Position numbers and translations under genes: made by a program
DNA from: GWE2-42-39 sp963668595
Lineage (GTDB): Bacteria > Bacteroidota > Bacteroidia > Bacteroidales > Prolixibacteraceae
Assembly (NCBI GenBank): GCA_963668595.1
Contig: OY764876.1
Location: 1,488,001-1,552,000 of the forward strand
Reading direction: 5' to 3'
Length of the DNA stretch: 64,000 nt
Notes under the pieces: model-generated
Database searches by the model: none
What the model was told of the DNA's origin: nothing
Seen by the model: only the letters and a program-made list of their open reading frames with translations
Part shown: positions 52,468-62,901 of the stretch, in pieces
How the letters are laid out: the number at the start of each line of letters is the position of its first letter
Numbering within the stretch: position 1 is the first letter of the stretch

Positions 52468-53580
52468 GTGGAAAAGCAATTACATCTTGTATCGTTCAAC
52501 ATCCCTTTTCCTGCCGATTACGGTGGAGTAATTGACGTGTTTTACAAACTAAAAGCGCTTCACCAGGCTGGAGTAAAAATTAAACTTCATTGTTTCGAAT
52601 ATGGCCGAAAACGAGCTACCGAACTCGAACAATACTGCGAAAAAATTTATTATTATCCACGGGATAAAAACCCGCTTAAAAATTTATCGCTGCAACCATT
52701 TATTGTTGCCGGGCGCAATCATCCCGATCTGCTTGAAAACCTGGCAGGCGATCTGCGTCCGATTATTTTTGAAGGACTTCATTCGTGTTTCTTTTTGAAA
52801 CACCCTGCATTGAAGCAACACAAAAAAATTGTCCGCACTCATAATATTGAACACGAATATTATCGGTTTCTGAGCCAATCAGCTTCCACACAAAAGGAAA
52901 AATTCTTTTTTAAGACTGAATCCTTCCGACTGAAAATTTTCGAAAAAATGCTGCATCATGCCGATGAGCTTTTATGTATTTCACCGGCCGATCATCAGTA
53001 TTTCCGGCAAACATACGGCAAAGGAATTTTCATTCCAGCCTTTCACCCATTCAGTCAGGTTACTACAGAACCCGGAATTGGAGAGTTTATTCTTTACCAC
53101 GGCAATCTGGAAGTTGCTGAAAACATAGATGCAGTTAATTTCCTGTTAAATAATGTTTTTTCGCAGGTCACCTATCCTTTTGTTATTGCGGGGAAAAACC
53201 CATCGGAAAAACTAGTAAAACAGGCAAAAAGTATTCCTCATGTAACGTTGCATGCCAACATTACCGATGCCAGCATGCGTTATCTGGTAAGCAATGCTCA
53301 AATTTGTCTGCTTCCAACATTTCAGCCAACTGGCCTGAAGCTGAAATTGCTCCAGTCGCTGTTTTCGGGGCGACATTGCATATGCAACGCTGCAATGGTA
53401 AAACAAACCGGGCTGGAAGCGCTTTGCACCATCGCCGAAACACCGGAAGAAATTATTCAGAGTATTGAGCAACTTTATGAAAAAGAAATTCCGCAATTGA
53501 TGATTCAACAACGAAAAGAAATTCTTGAAACTGTTTTCTCAAATGAACGAAATGCACAAAAAATTATTGAACTTATTTAA
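52468..53580 (+). CDS. Glycosyltransferase (GT4-like)
   Basis: The protein has 370 residues, starting with GTG. The N-terminal Rossmann half has FNIPFPADYGGVIDVFYKLK, typical of GT4 proteins, and a middle NIEHEYY segment. The C-terminal half has FILYHGNLEVAENIDAVNFL and FQPTGLKLKLLQSLFSG, the sugar-nucleotide binding region. No signal peptide. It probably adds a sugar to a cell-surface polymer. It is divergent from susC and is not obviously part of the PUL. Confidence 0.82.
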   Translation: MEKQLHLVSFNIPFPADYGGVIDVFYKLKALHQAGVKIKLHCFEYGRKRATELEQYCEKIYYYPRDKNPLKNLSLQPFIVAGRNHPDLLENLAGDLRPIIFEGLHSCFFLKHPALKQHKKIVRTHNIEHEYYRFLSQSASTQKEKFFFKTESFRLKIFEKMLHHADELLCISPADHQYFRQTYGKGIFIPAFHPFSQVTTEPGIGEFILYHGNLEVAENIDAVNFLLNNVFSQVTYPFVIAGKNPSEKLVKQAKSIPHVTLHANITDASMRYLVSNAQICLLPTFQPTGLKLKLLQSLFSGRHCICNAAMVKQTGLEALCTIAETPEEIIQSIEQLYEKEIPQLMIQQRKEILETVFSNERNAQKIIELI

Positions 53581-54976
53581 GCTGACACTTCTTTTTTTAT
53601 CGATAAACGCATCAGTTAAAGCTCAGGGATATTCAATTTCTGTAGAAATTCCCGATGCTCCGGATTCAACAATTTTTCTGGCTCATCATTTCAACGGACA
53701 GATTCTGGTGAGCGACACCATTACGCTTAGTCATTCCGGCACGGGGGTTTTTCAGGGCGACAGCCTGCTCGACCAGGGACTCTACGTACTTTACCTGAAC
53801 CAAAATAATTTTACCGATTTTTTGCTGGCCAACGATCAGCAGTTTAAAATTAAGCACCGCTTTGCTCAACCCACGCAAATGCAGATTGAAGGAGCCCGGG
53901 AAACCGATTTATTCAACCAGTATAAGTCGATGTTAAACCGGATGAAAGAACAACAGCAGTTGTATGTTCAGCAACGCAAGCAATACGAATCAAATCCCGA
54001 CTCAACAAGTAAATACAATACCCTGCTTGAGCAGTTAAATACAAAAATTACCGATTATTGGTTTTCAGAAGAAAAAAAGTATCCCGATTTGTTTTATAGC
54101 CGGATGCTGCTTGCCAATTACATACCAGCACCTCAACCAAAAGATATTCCGGAGGCCGCCCAGCACAACGACTCATTGCGATGGGTGTTCGAATATAATT
54201 TCAGAAAAAACCATTACTGGGACTATTTTGATGTATCGGACCCGCGCTTGTTGCGCACTCCGTTTTTCAAACCCCGACTCGAAAACTTCTTCGATCAGGT
54301 TTTACTGCAACGGCCCGATTCGGTTGTTCCGTACGCACTTCAACTTATCGACAAATCGCACGCTAACCCCAAATCGTTCAGGTACGTGACCAGTTTTTTA
54401 CTGAATCATTTTCTTGAATCGAAAGTGATGGGAATGGAAGCTGGCTTTGTACAAATTGCACAGAAATATTACCTCACCGGCATCGCAAGCTGGGCCGATT
54501 CGGCTTCTTTGGCAAGTATTGGCCGACAAGTTATGTTTAAGCGGTTGAATCAATTGGACATGATTGCCCCCGAATTAAAACTGGAAAGATTGGAAGGCTC
54601 CTGGATTAGTCTCCACGAAACCAAGTCGCCATACATTATTCTTGTTTTTTGGGAACCTAATTGCGGACACTGCCAAACCCAGATTCCGGAATTATACAAC
54701 AATGTTTTTCTTCCACTGAAAGACCGCGGAGTAATACTCTTCGCTGTCAATACTCAAACCAAAAGAGACGAATGGGAAAAATTTATCAACGAGAAAAAAA
54801 TGTATGAAGCCATTCATTGCTGGGATCCGGATATTCAATCGAACTTCAGAATTGAGTACGATGTGCAATCTACTCCGATGATTTATATTTTGGACAAGAA
54901 CAAGAAAATTATTGCCAAAAAGATTGACCCCAAAACAGTAAAAGAAATTCTGGAGCAATATCTGTCGATGAACTAA
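53552..54976 (+). CDS. Secreted thioredoxin-like protein with DUF4369/DUF5106 domains (TlpA-like)
   Basis: The frame is open from a TTG at 53525, but ATG 53552 puts the signal peptide (LLNLFKLTLLFLSINASVKAQ, in part) at the start and gives 474 residues; ATG 53543 is an alternative. DUF4369-like strands (SISVEIPDAPDSTIFL) are followed by a helical DUF5106-type middle. The thioredoxin fold carries CGHC in WEPNCGHCQTQIPEL. It is expected to be a periplasmic disulfide reductase. It overlaps the end of the glycosyltransferase gene by 29 bases. Confidence 0.85.
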   Translation: MHKKLLNLFKLTLLFLSINASVKAQGYSISVEIPDAPDSTIFLAHHFNGQILVSDTITLSHSGTGVFQGDSLLDQGLYVLYLNQNNFTDFLLANDQQFKIKHRFAQPTQMQIEGARETDLFNQYKSMLNRMKEQQQLYVQQRKQYESNPDSTSKYNTLLEQLNTKITDYWFSEEKKYPDLFYSRMLLANYIPAPQPKDIPEAAQHNDSLRWVFEYNFRKNHYWDYFDVSDPRLLRTPFFKPRLENFFDQVLLQRPDSVVPYALQLIDKSHANPKSFRYVTSFLLNHFLESKVMGMEAGFVQIAQKYYLTGIASWADSASLASIGRQVMFKRLNQLDMIAPELKLERLEGSWISLHETKSPYIILVFWEPNCGHCQTQIPELYNNVFLPLKDRGVILFAVNTQTKRDEWEKFINEKKMYEAIHCWDPDIQSNFRIEYDVQSTPMIYILDKNKKIIAKKIDPKTVKEILEQYLSMN

Positions 54977-54994
54977 TTTTGAATCTCCGACAAA

Positions 54995-55036
54995 AAAAAC
55001 AGCCGTATCGTTTTAAAGCAATACGGCTGTTTTTGT
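54995..55036. terminator. Rho-independent terminator
   Basis: AAACAGCCGTAT (54997-55008) pairs with ATACGGCTGTTT (55021-55032), followed by T's on the plus strand and preceded by A's. It lies between convergent genes and can serve both. Confidence 0.92.
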
Positions 55037-55052
55037 TCTTTAGCTTGAATTA

Positions 55053-56393
55053 CTAATGAACCGCTGAAAACAAACGGCTCCAGCGTACTTTCTTCAGCAA
55101 TGGCTGATCTTTGTCGAGCGAAAGCCAGATGAATACCGCCTTACCTACCACGTGATCTTCAGGAACAAATCCCCAGTAACGCGAATCGGCTGAATTATGG
55201 CGATTATCTCCCATCATCCAGTAATAATCCATTGTAAAAGTATAACTATCAGCTTGTTTTCCATTAATAAAAATAGTACTGTCTTTTACTTCCAGATCAT
55301 TTCCTTCATACAAATCAATAATTCGCTCATACAAGGGTAAATTAACCATATCCAATTTCACAGTAGTTCCTTTTTTCGGCACAGTGAGCGGACCAAAGTT
55401 ATCCACATTCCAGGGGTAATCAGGACTGAATGGGAAAATATTCGGATCGGTTACTTCTTTCGGAGTTGACATTTTCTCTACCGCCGTAACATTGGTCATG
55501 TCTGCCATTTTCTTCCGGTTTTCGTCGGTCAATGGGAACAGATACTGCGACTCAGGGAACGAATGACGATCATCCAAACTGATATTCATTTTATCAAGCG
55601 CTTTGGGATTAATTGGCGAACCATTTGTATTCACCTTGTAATCATACTGCACGCCCGGAAATTTTTGCTGCTCTTTTCCATTTACAAAAAGCTGTCCGTC
55701 TTTCAACTCGAGCACATCGCCAGGAATACCCACACAACGTTTGATATAATTTTCGCGTTTATCAACCGGACGAGCGATTATTTCGCCAAAAGTACGTTTA
55801 TCACTCCACACCCGTTCGCGACCATAACTGCGAACCAATTGATAATAGCTCTGATTCTGCATATTCAGTGCCACCGTGTCTCCTTCCGGAAAGTTGAACA
55901 CCACCACATCGTTATTTTTCACTTTACCAAAGCCACCAATACGACGATACGGTTGTTTAATCCATTCTAAATACGATTTTTTTGTTGTCGAAAATGGCAT
56001 GGTGTGATGCACAAACGGAAACGACAATGGAGTATTCGGCAATTTAGGCCCATAAGCTGTTTTGCTTACAAACAGATAGTCGCCAATCAACATTGATTTT
56101 TCCATCGAAGAAGTAGGGATAGTGTATGCTTCAATAAAAAACATACGAATAAAAGTTGCGGCAATTACGGCAAAAATAATGGCATCAACCCATTCAACCA
56201 CTTTGGTTTGCTTGCCCCCCGGAGGATTCTTTTTCTTCCAGAAAGCCCAATGTACTTTCTTGGTGATGTACATGTCGAAGATCGGTCCCAGACCGATAAG
56301 CCACCAGTAGTTTTCGAGCCAAATTACCCATAAAAAGTAAATGAGCCCCACTACGGCGAATTTGAACCATTTGTTGGTCAGAATATTTCTCAT
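55053..56393 (-). CDS. lepB: Signal peptidase I
   Basis: The protein has 446 residues, long for the family but usual for Bacteroidota. It has two N-terminal membrane segments (about 10-30 and 68-88). The catalytic Ser96 is in IPTSSMEKSM and Lys218 in NYIKRCVGIPGDVLEL. Box E is MMGDNRHNSADSRYWGFV. About 150 residues lie between the Lys and box E. It removes signal peptides of exported proteins at the inner membrane. It follows dapB by 12 bases. Confidence 0.95.
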   Translation of the reverse strand: MRNILTNKWFKFAVVGLIYFLWVIWLENYWWLIGLGPIFDMYITKKVHWAFWKKKNPPGGKQTKVVEWVDAIIFAVIAATFIRMFFIEAYTIPTSSMEKSMLIGDYLFVSKTAYGPKLPNTPLSFPFVHHTMPFSTTKKSYLEWIKQPYRRIGGFGKVKNNDVVVFNFPEGDTVALNMQNQSYYQLVRSYGRERVWSDKRTFGEIIARPVDKRENYIKRCVGIPGDVLELKDGQLFVNGKEQQKFPGVQYDYKVNTNGSPINPKALDKMNISLDDRHSFPESQYLFPLTDENRKKMADMTNVTAVEKMSTPKEVTDPNIFPFSPDYPWNVDNFGPLTVPKKGTTVKLDMVNLPLYERIIDLYEGNDLEVKDSTIFINGKQADSYTFTMDYYWMMGDNRHNSADSRYWGFVPEDHVVGKAVFIWLSLDKDQPLLKKVRWSRLFSAVH

Positions 56394-56405
56394 CTGTATG
56401 TAAGA

Positions 56406-57122
56406 TTAAAGATTTAGCAAATCATTCATTCCCAGTATTCCTTTTTTACCGATACTGAATTCGGCGGCCAGTACTGCTCCAAAAGCAAAACCAACACGAC
56501 TTTTAGCGTTGTGAATTATTTCAATTGTGTCCACCTCCGATTCGTATTTCACTGCGTGGTAGCCGGGCACCTGTCCTTCCCGCTCCGAAATAATCACCAA
56601 TTCGTCAGCCTGTTCGCTGGCTTGGTTTACCCATTTCGTTTTTCCGGGCAAATTTTCAATAATTCCTTCAGCAAGAGTAATTGCAGTACCACTGGGTGCA
56701 TCCAGTTTTTGTGTATGGTGAATCTCTTTCATTTCAACAGCATACTCACTTCGGGTTCCCATTAAGCGAGCCAAATGTTTATTTACCGCAAAAAAGATAT
56801 TGACCCCCACGCTGAAATTTGATCCATAAAAGAATGTTGCGTCTTTCGCATCACACTCGGCATACACCTTGTCTTTTTGTTCGAGCCAACCGGTAGTTCC
56901 GCTCACTACCGGAACACCAGCATCAAAACAAATACTGTAATTCGACAAAGCCGACGAAGGAATTGTAAACTCAATGGCAACATCTGCCTTTTTCAGGTTT
57001 TCAACCGTTAAATCATTCTGATTGTCAATGTCAATTTTTAAAATAACCTCGTGTCCTCGTTCCAGAGCAATTCGTTCAATCTCCTTGCCCATTTTACCAT
57101 ATCCTATCAGAGCTATCTTCAT
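56406..57122 (-). CDS. dapB: 4-hydroxy-tetrahydrodipicolinate reductase
   Basis: The open frame begins at 57158, but the ATG at 57122 starts the normal DapB N-terminus (MKIALIGYGKMGKEIERIAL), giving 238 residues. It has the Rossmann GYGKMG motif, and the family signature EIHHTQKLDAPSGTA, which includes the catalytic His-His and Lys. It makes tetrahydrodipicolinate for lysine and diaminopimelate synthesis. No domain is missing. Confidence 0.95.
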   Translation of the reverse strand: MKIALIGYGKMGKEIERIALERGHEVILKIDIDNQNDLTVENLKKADVAIEFTIPSSALSNYSICFDAGVPVVSGTTGWLEQKDKVYAECDAKDATFFYGSNFSVGVNIFFAVNKHLARLMGTRSEYAVEMKEIHHTQKLDAPSGTAITLAEGIIENLPGKTKWVNQASEQADELVIISEREGQVPGYHAVKYESEVDTIEIIHNAKSRVGFAFGAVLAAEFSIGKKGILGMNDLLNL

Positions 57123-57348
57123 GTATATTTCTTCCTTTTTTAGTTGCCGCACTGTCAATTCTGAATCTATTTTCGCATAAAATTACGGCATGTTACTTTT
57201 TATCGGAGTACAAAGATAAAAATTACACTTTAAAAGTACGGACATTGCCCAACGCATTGGTTTTTTTTCGATCAATACCCATGCTTCTTCGGTAAAAACA
57301 GTCATTTCAGGATTATTAACATTCAGGTATTTCCATTATTTTCGTGGC

Positions 57349-58188
57349 ATGCAAAACTACGAGAAGGTAAAACTGGTAGCCACCGATTTGGATGGCACAT
57401 TTTTAAAAGACGATAAATCGATCAGCAAGGAAAATCTCCGTTTGCTGCATACAATTGGAGAACAGGGAATTGTTCGGGTTGCCGCAACAGGGCGAAACTT
57501 GCACAAAACACGCGAGGTTATTCCGGAACATATTCCTTTCGATTACATTGTTTTTTCGTCGGGCGCAGGAGTATGGGACTGGCAAGCCAACCAACTGCTT
57601 TTTTCAAAAAACATCCCGAATAAGACGGCAAAAAAACTGGCTTCTTTTCTGGCAGAAAATGACTGGGGATTTCACATGTTTTTCCCGGTTCCCGATAATC
57701 ATTGCTGCTGGTTTCACCGAAATAGCAATCCCAGTCCCGAGTTCGAGCGCTATTTTAGTTTTCTGAATGCCGAAGCCGTAACCTGGAATCCGGAAACTCC
57801 ATCCCAGGAAGACGTCGCTCAATTTCTGGTTATACTACAAGATCAACCCGACGAATTTGAAGCATTAAAAGATAACATTGCGGCAAGCTTTCCGGAGTTA
57901 AAAATTGTACGTACCAGCTCTCCATTTCTTACCGGCAGTATCTGGATGGAGATTTTTCATGAGGATGTGTCAAAGGGAAACGGAGTGCGTTTTTTATGTG
58001 AACAGAAACAAATTAGCCAACAAGATACATTGGGCATCGGAAACGACTACAATGATCTGGACTTACTTCAATTTACAGGCGTTTCGTATATGGTAAACAA
58101 CGCCCCGGATGAATTAAAAATGCTTTTTCCGGTAACTCAATCAAACGAAAACGATGCCTTTGCGGCCTCAGTTACAGCTCATTTGTAA
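57349..58188 (+). CDS. Cof-type HAD-superfamily phosphatase
   Basis: The protein has 279 residues. Motif I is ATDLDGTFL with the nucleophile Asp, motif II is in VAATGRNLH, and motif IV is GIGNDYNDLDLL. A C2B cap domain lies between them (about 85-190). Such proteins dephosphorylate sugar phosphates, nucleotides or cofactor intermediates; the substrate is not predictable. Confidence 0.9.
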   Translation: MQNYEKVKLVATDLDGTFLKDDKSISKENLRLLHTIGEQGIVRVAATGRNLHKTREVIPEHIPFDYIVFSSGAGVWDWQANQLLFSKNIPNKTAKKLASFLAENDWGFHMFFPVPDNHCCWFHRNSNPSPEFERYFSFLNAEAVTWNPETPSQEDVAQFLVILQDQPDEFEALKDNIAASFPELKIVRTSSPFLTGSIWMEIFHEDVSKGNGVRFLCEQKQISQQDTLGIGNDYNDLDLLQFTGVSYMVNNAPDELKMLFPVTQSNENDAFAASVTAHL

Positions 58189-58297
58189 TGAATATCCAAA
58201 TCCGGATACTAACATATTTTGAACATTAAAACGCAGAAATTATTTAGAAAAATCTGTTCCCGAATACCCAACTGTTTTACTCTGAAAATTATAAAAC

Positions 58298-61099
58298 ATG
58301 AAGATATTTATCCTCTCTTTTATTCTACTTGTGGTCCTCCGCGTTTCAGCCCAAAATACACTTCAACTACAAGACCCATTGCCTGTTGACCCAATACTTT
58401 CGACAGGAATACTTGAGAATGGAATGACTTATTACGTTCGCTCGAACAGCACTCCGCAAAACCGTGCAGATATGTTTTTAGTGGTGCGTGCCGGATCGGT
58501 TGACGAAGACGACGACCAACAAGGATTAGCCCATTTTTGCGAACACATGGCATTCAACGGAACTAAAAACTTTCCGAAAAACAAGCTTACCAGCTATCTC
58601 GAATCACTGGGAATGGAATTTGGCCCGGAGATAAATGCCTATACTTATTTTGACGAAACCGTTTACATGATCAAGGTTCCACTCGACAGCACCCAATACA
58701 TACAGAAAGGATTGCAGGTTTTGTACGACTGGGCATGCCAGGTTTCATATAAAGAAGAAGATATTGATAGCGAACGCGGTGTAATTCATGAAGAGTGGCG
58801 AGGCGATCGCGGCGCAGAAGAACGAATGATGCAGGAATGGCTTCCCGTATTTTTTCACGAATCGAAATATGCACAGCGGCTACCCATCGGACAAATTGAA
58901 ACCATTGACCACGCACCTGCCGATCGGTTACGCCGATTCTACCACGACTGGTATCGCCCCGATCTGCAAGCGGTAATTGTAGTTGGCGATTTCGATCAGC
59001 AGGAAATGGTTGATCGGGTAAAAAAGATGTTTTCGAAAATTCCGGCAGCAATCAAGCCCCGCGAGAAAAAATTAGCTGATATTCCTGCGCACAAAGAAAC
59101 CCTTGTATCCATCGTTTCCGACCCGGAAGCGCAGCATTCGGTAGCTCAGGTATATTACAAACAACCGATGCAACAGGCCCGGACGCTGAGCGACTACCGC
59201 GATCTGCTCATTCGTGAGCTTTATAATTCGATGATTAATCAGCGATTGTCGGAGCTAACTCAAACAGTCACACCTCCATTCATTTATGCCGAATCGAATA
59301 TTGGAGAATTGGTTGGTCCACTAAATGTTTACGGATCGGTTGCCGTATGCCAGACGGAGCAAATTGAAACAGGGATGAAAGCTGTACTTACAGAAAATCA
59401 GCGGGTAAAGAAACACGGTTTTACCGAAACGGAACTGGAGCGCGAAAAATCAGTCATGCTAAAATCGATTGAGAAATTGTATAACGAACGCAACAAACAG
59501 CAATCGATTAGCTATGCGCAGGAATACAAACGAAATTTTCTGCATACCAAAGAACCGATTCCCGGTATTATCAACGAATACAATTATTACAAACAGATGC
59601 TTCCCGACATCCGGCTTCAGGAAGTAAATGCATTGGCAAACGAATGGCTCACCCCCGAAAACAGAGTAGTAATTATTACTGCGCCTCAAAAGCGGGGAAG
59701 TAATTTACCGAATAAAGCCACAGTTCTTCAATGGCTCGACGAAGTTGAGAACTCAAACCCGGAAGCCTATTTTGATACTGTTAGCGGAAGCGCACTGATG
59801 AGTGAAATTCCTCAGCCCGGAGAAGCTGTTTCGGAGAAAACAATCAGCGAAGTTGATGCATACGAATACACCCTGTCGAATGGCGCTCGTGTGGTAATAA
59901 AACCTACCAACTTTAAAGATGACGAGATTCTCTTTTCAGCATATAGTCCCGGAGGTTTTTCTGTTTATAGACAAGATGATGACGTTTCAGCCGACATTGC
60001 TCCGGATATTCTCGACTTGAGTGGATTGGCCGACTTCGATCCAATTAGTCTGAATAAAATACTTGCTGACAAAGTGCTTGCAATAAAACCATACCTCACC
60101 GACATTTACGAAGGGTTCAATGGCAATTCATCCGTTGATGATGCAGAGACACTTCTGCAAATGATTCATTTGTATTTTACACAACAGCGTTCCGACAGTA
60201 CTTCGTTTGCCTCCTACCTCAACCGGATGAAAGGAATACTAGAGAACAAACAATCTTCGCCCGAAGAAGCATTTCAGGATACCCTTGAAGCGGTTCAGGC
60301 CAACTATCATCCCCGAAAACGCCCGATGAATGCAACAATCATCAACGAAGCCCGCTTCGACCGGATTACAGCTATCAACCGTGAGCGGTTCTCCAATGCC
60401 GGCGATTTCATATTCTTTTTTGTCGGGAATATTAAGCTGAATACTTTCCTACCGATGGTTGAGCAATACATCGGATCAATTCCATCGACAGGAGATACCG
60501 AAAAATGGAACAATTTGCATATTGAATATCCATCGGGGAAAATAGAAAAAACAGTTTACCGGGGACAAGAAGCCAAAAGCCTCCACACAACTATTTTTCA
60601 TGGCAAATTCGAGTTCAACCGCGAAAATATCATGGCAATTACGGCCCTTGGAAAAATACTTTCATCCCGATTGCTTGAAGTAATTCGCGAAGACAACAGT
60701 AGTGTTTATTCCATTTATGCCAGTCCCATGGCTGCACGATTTCCCGAATCAGAATACAGCATAAAAATCAGCTATGGTTGCGCCCCCGACAAATTAGGCG
60801 AAATACAAAACAGTGTGTTTGATGAAATAAAAAAATTAGCAAAAAAAGGTCCATCACAAGAAGAGCTGAAAACAGCTAAAGAAAAGCTTTTACGTGAACG
60901 GGAAGTTGCGCTGCGCGAGAACAAATTCTGGATTTCATTGCTTCCTTCGTATTACCGTAATTACGATGGCAATTTCAGCGATTTCAACTCATACAATCAG
61001 CTCGTTGATTCTCTTACAGAACAAACCATCCGCGATGCTTGCTCCCGCTTCTTCGATTTCAACAATTACTTCAGTGTTAGTCTGAAACCGGAACAATAA
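58298..61099 (+). CDS. M16 family zinc metallopeptidase
   Basis: The protein has 933 residues with a signal peptide ending LRVSAQ (about 19). The inverted zinc motif HFCEH is at 79-83, and the third ligand should be the Glu in DSERG near 159. The second half repeats the fold without the zinc motif, as in pitrilysin/PqqL-type two-domain proteins. It is expected to degrade short peptides in the periplasm. Confidence 0.92.
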   Translation: MKIFILSFILLVVLRVSAQNTLQLQDPLPVDPILSTGILENGMTYYVRSNSTPQNRADMFLVVRAGSVDEDDDQQGLAHFCEHMAFNGTKNFPKNKLTSYLESLGMEFGPEINAYTYFDETVYMIKVPLDSTQYIQKGLQVLYDWACQVSYKEEDIDSERGVIHEEWRGDRGAEERMMQEWLPVFFHESKYAQRLPIGQIETIDHAPADRLRRFYHDWYRPDLQAVIVVGDFDQQEMVDRVKKMFSKIPAAIKPREKKLADIPAHKETLVSIVSDPEAQHSVAQVYYKQPMQQARTLSDYRDLLIRELYNSMINQRLSELTQTVTPPFIYAESNIGELVGPLNVYGSVAVCQTEQIETGMKAVLTENQRVKKHGFTETELEREKSVMLKSIEKLYNERNKQQSISYAQEYKRNFLHTKEPIPGIINEYNYYKQMLPDIRLQEVNALANEWLTPENRVVIITAPQKRGSNLPNKATVLQWLDEVENSNPEAYFDTVSGSALMSEIPQPGEAVSEKTISEVDAYEYTLSNGARVVIKPTNFKDDEILFSAYSPGGFSVYRQDDDVSADIAPDILDLSGLADFDPISLNKILADKVLAIKPYLTDIYEGFNGNSSVDDAETLLQMIHLYFTQQRSDSTSFASYLNRMKGILENKQSSPEEAFQDTLEAVQANYHPRKRPMNATIINEARFDRITAINRERFSNAGDFIFFFVGNIKLNTFLPMVEQYIGSIPSTGDTEKWNNLHIEYPSGKIEKTVYRGQEAKSLHTTIFHGKFEFNRENIMAITALGKILSSRLLEVIREDNSSVYSIYASPMAARFPESEYSIKISYGCAPDKLGEIQNSVFDEIKKLAKKGPSQEELKTAKEKLLREREVALRENKFWISLLPSYYRNYDGNFSDFNSYNQLVDSLTEQTIRDACSRFFDFNNYFSVSLKPEQ

Positions 61100-61314
61100 A
61101 TATTTCGGCAAAAGTTCCTCTGTTTTTTTGCACAATGCTAAATATATAAATCACTGTAAGAAGGATTTAATGCCTTTAAAATTCAGAATAGTTTATTCTG
61201 ATGCGAAAAAAAACGACGACCATAAATCACAATAATTGAAAATATTATCTTTACAGCCGTTAAGGGAAAAAGAACAGAGAAAATCAACCGCCGTCACCGG
61301 CATTTTTTAGGGGT

Positions 61315-61947
61315 ATGAAGAACAAATACATTGACATCTTCGTGCGCATGGGCGCATATGCTGTTTTAGTGTTAATTGCTTATCGCATCTATATTTTCGA
61401 TGCAGGAGTAGTACACGACGGACAAAAATTCAGCGAATATTCAGGTACCGAATTCTATCAGGAAGTGCTTTTCTTTCTGGCATCCATTGCCTTTTTTGTT
61501 ACCGCATACAAATTTGCAGACAGTCGTCCTATTGCCACTCTTTTTGGTGGTTTTACAATGGTTGCCTTCTGTCGCGAATTCGATTATCTCACCGATTTTA
61601 TTGGGAGTAGTTTCTGGGGTGTTACTGCCGGAATTGTTATTTTAACAGTCCTCTCTATTTCGTGGAAACACCGAAAAAATCTGACTCAGTCGTATTACGA
61701 ATATTACAATAGCAAAGCATTTGCATACATGATCAGCGGTGTGCTGGTCACATTCCTTTTCTCTCGTTTGTTTGGGAAAGGCGATTTCTGGAAAGCACTG
61801 ATGGAAGACCAATATTTCCGTTCAGTAAAAAATGCTGCCGAAGAAGGTACCGAAGTAATGGGCGACATACTCATTTTTATTTCTTCGGTTGAATATCTGA
61901 TCTTCAAGATTCAACAAAAACGCGAACGTTTGCAGGGGAAAAAATAA
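61315..61947 (+). CDS. Multi-pass membrane protein of unknown function
   Basis: The protein has 210 residues with about five hydrophobic segments (near 12-30, 48-65, 72-90, 102-120 and 140-156). A late amphipathic stretch contains SVKNAAEEGTEVMGDILIF, and the tail is basic. I do not recognise the family. It is convergent with the nucleotidyltransferase gene (5 bases between stops), with no terminator between. Confidence 0.7.
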   Translation: MKNKYIDIFVRMGAYAVLVLIAYRIYIFDAGVVHDGQKFSEYSGTEFYQEVLFFLASIAFFVTAYKFADSRPIATLFGGFTMVAFCREFDYLTDFIGSSFWGVTAGIVILTVLSISWKHRKNLTQSYYEYYNSKAFAYMISGVLVTFLFSRLFGKGDFWKALMEDQYFRSVKNAAEEGTEVMGDILIFISSVEYLIFKIQQKRERLQGKK

Positions 61948-61952
61948 GCCAA

Positions 61953-62699
61953 TTACATTTCTTGCTGAATACGACGAATCATTGCTTCGGCTTCGTCAAA
62001 CTGTTCGGCTTTTCCTAAATCGAGCCAGAACGAGGATTTATCTTCAAACCCTCTGATTTCATTGGTTTGTGCCAGACGTAAATACAAATCCATTACCGAA
62101 AATTTTCCGGTTTCCTGAATCTTTTCGAAAATAGCCGGACTCACCACATGGATTCCGCTAAAAGCGAACATTTGCGATGTTTCGAACAATTCGGGACGGC
62201 TTATTTTGCATTCGCCCGATACGATATTTTTCCAGCCAGTAAGCTGCATTTGCGCATCAAACAACAAGTAACGGCTTGTATTCCGACGACGAACGGCCAG
62301 GGTTGCCAAACTCTTATTTTTTGTGTGAGAATTGAGCAAAGATGTCAAATCAAGCGAAGAAAATATATCAACATTATACAACACAATTGCATCGGCATGC
62401 TGCAATAACGGAGCTGCTTTTTTCATTCCTCCCCCGGTTTCGAGCAAGGCATCCCGCTCGTCCGAAATCGAAATATCGAGTCCAAAATTTTTGTTCTCGC
62501 TCAAAAAATCAATAATCTGATCCGGGAAATGATGCACATTCACCACAATTTCTGTTATGCCAAATTTTTTCAAATAAGAAATAGCATGTTCCAGCAGTGT
62601 TTTACCGGCAATTTCGACCAGGGCTTTGGGCTTATCGGCCGTAAAACCTTTCAGGCGGGTTCCCAATCCTGCTGCAAAAATCATCGCTTTTGTATGCAT
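61953..62699 (-). CDS. Sugar-1-phosphate nucleotidyltransferase (MurU/GlmU-N-like)
   Basis: The ATG at 62699 (MHTKAMIFAAGLGTRLKG) is preferred to the frame start at 62741, giving 248 residues. The GlmU-like signature AAGLGTRL...DKPKALVEIAGK is present, with VLYNVDIF as the catalytic Asp loop and LRLAQTNEIRGF near the end. It joins a nucleotide to a sugar-1-phosphate; MurNAc-1-phosphate uridylyltransferase (MurU) is the closest pattern. No amgK-like kinase is seen next to it. Confidence 0.85.
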   Translation of the reverse strand: MHTKAMIFAAGLGTRLKGFTADKPKALVEIAGKTLLEHAISYLKKFGITEIVVNVHHFPDQIIDFLSENKNFGLDISISDERDALLETGGGMKKAAPLLQHADAIVLYNVDIFSSLDLTSLLNSHTKNKSLATLAVRRRNTSRYLLFDAQMQLTGWKNIVSGECKISRPELFETSQMFAFSGIHVVSPAIFEKIQETGKFSVMDLYLRLAQTNEIRGFEDKSSFWLDLGKAEQFDEAEAMIRRIQQEM

Positions 62700-62901
62700 C
62701 GCTTTTTTTCGTAAAGATGCAAAAAATGATCGGACTCGCATGCGATCATTTAATCTCTAAAAAATCCGATTCTGTATAATAAAAATGCCAATCGGGCAAA
62801 AAGTGCAAATTTCAGGGTTCAACCAATTAAACCATTCTGTAATTTAGAAATCAAATCAGACGAAAATTGAAACAATTCATACAATTAAAAATTCAAAAGA
62901 A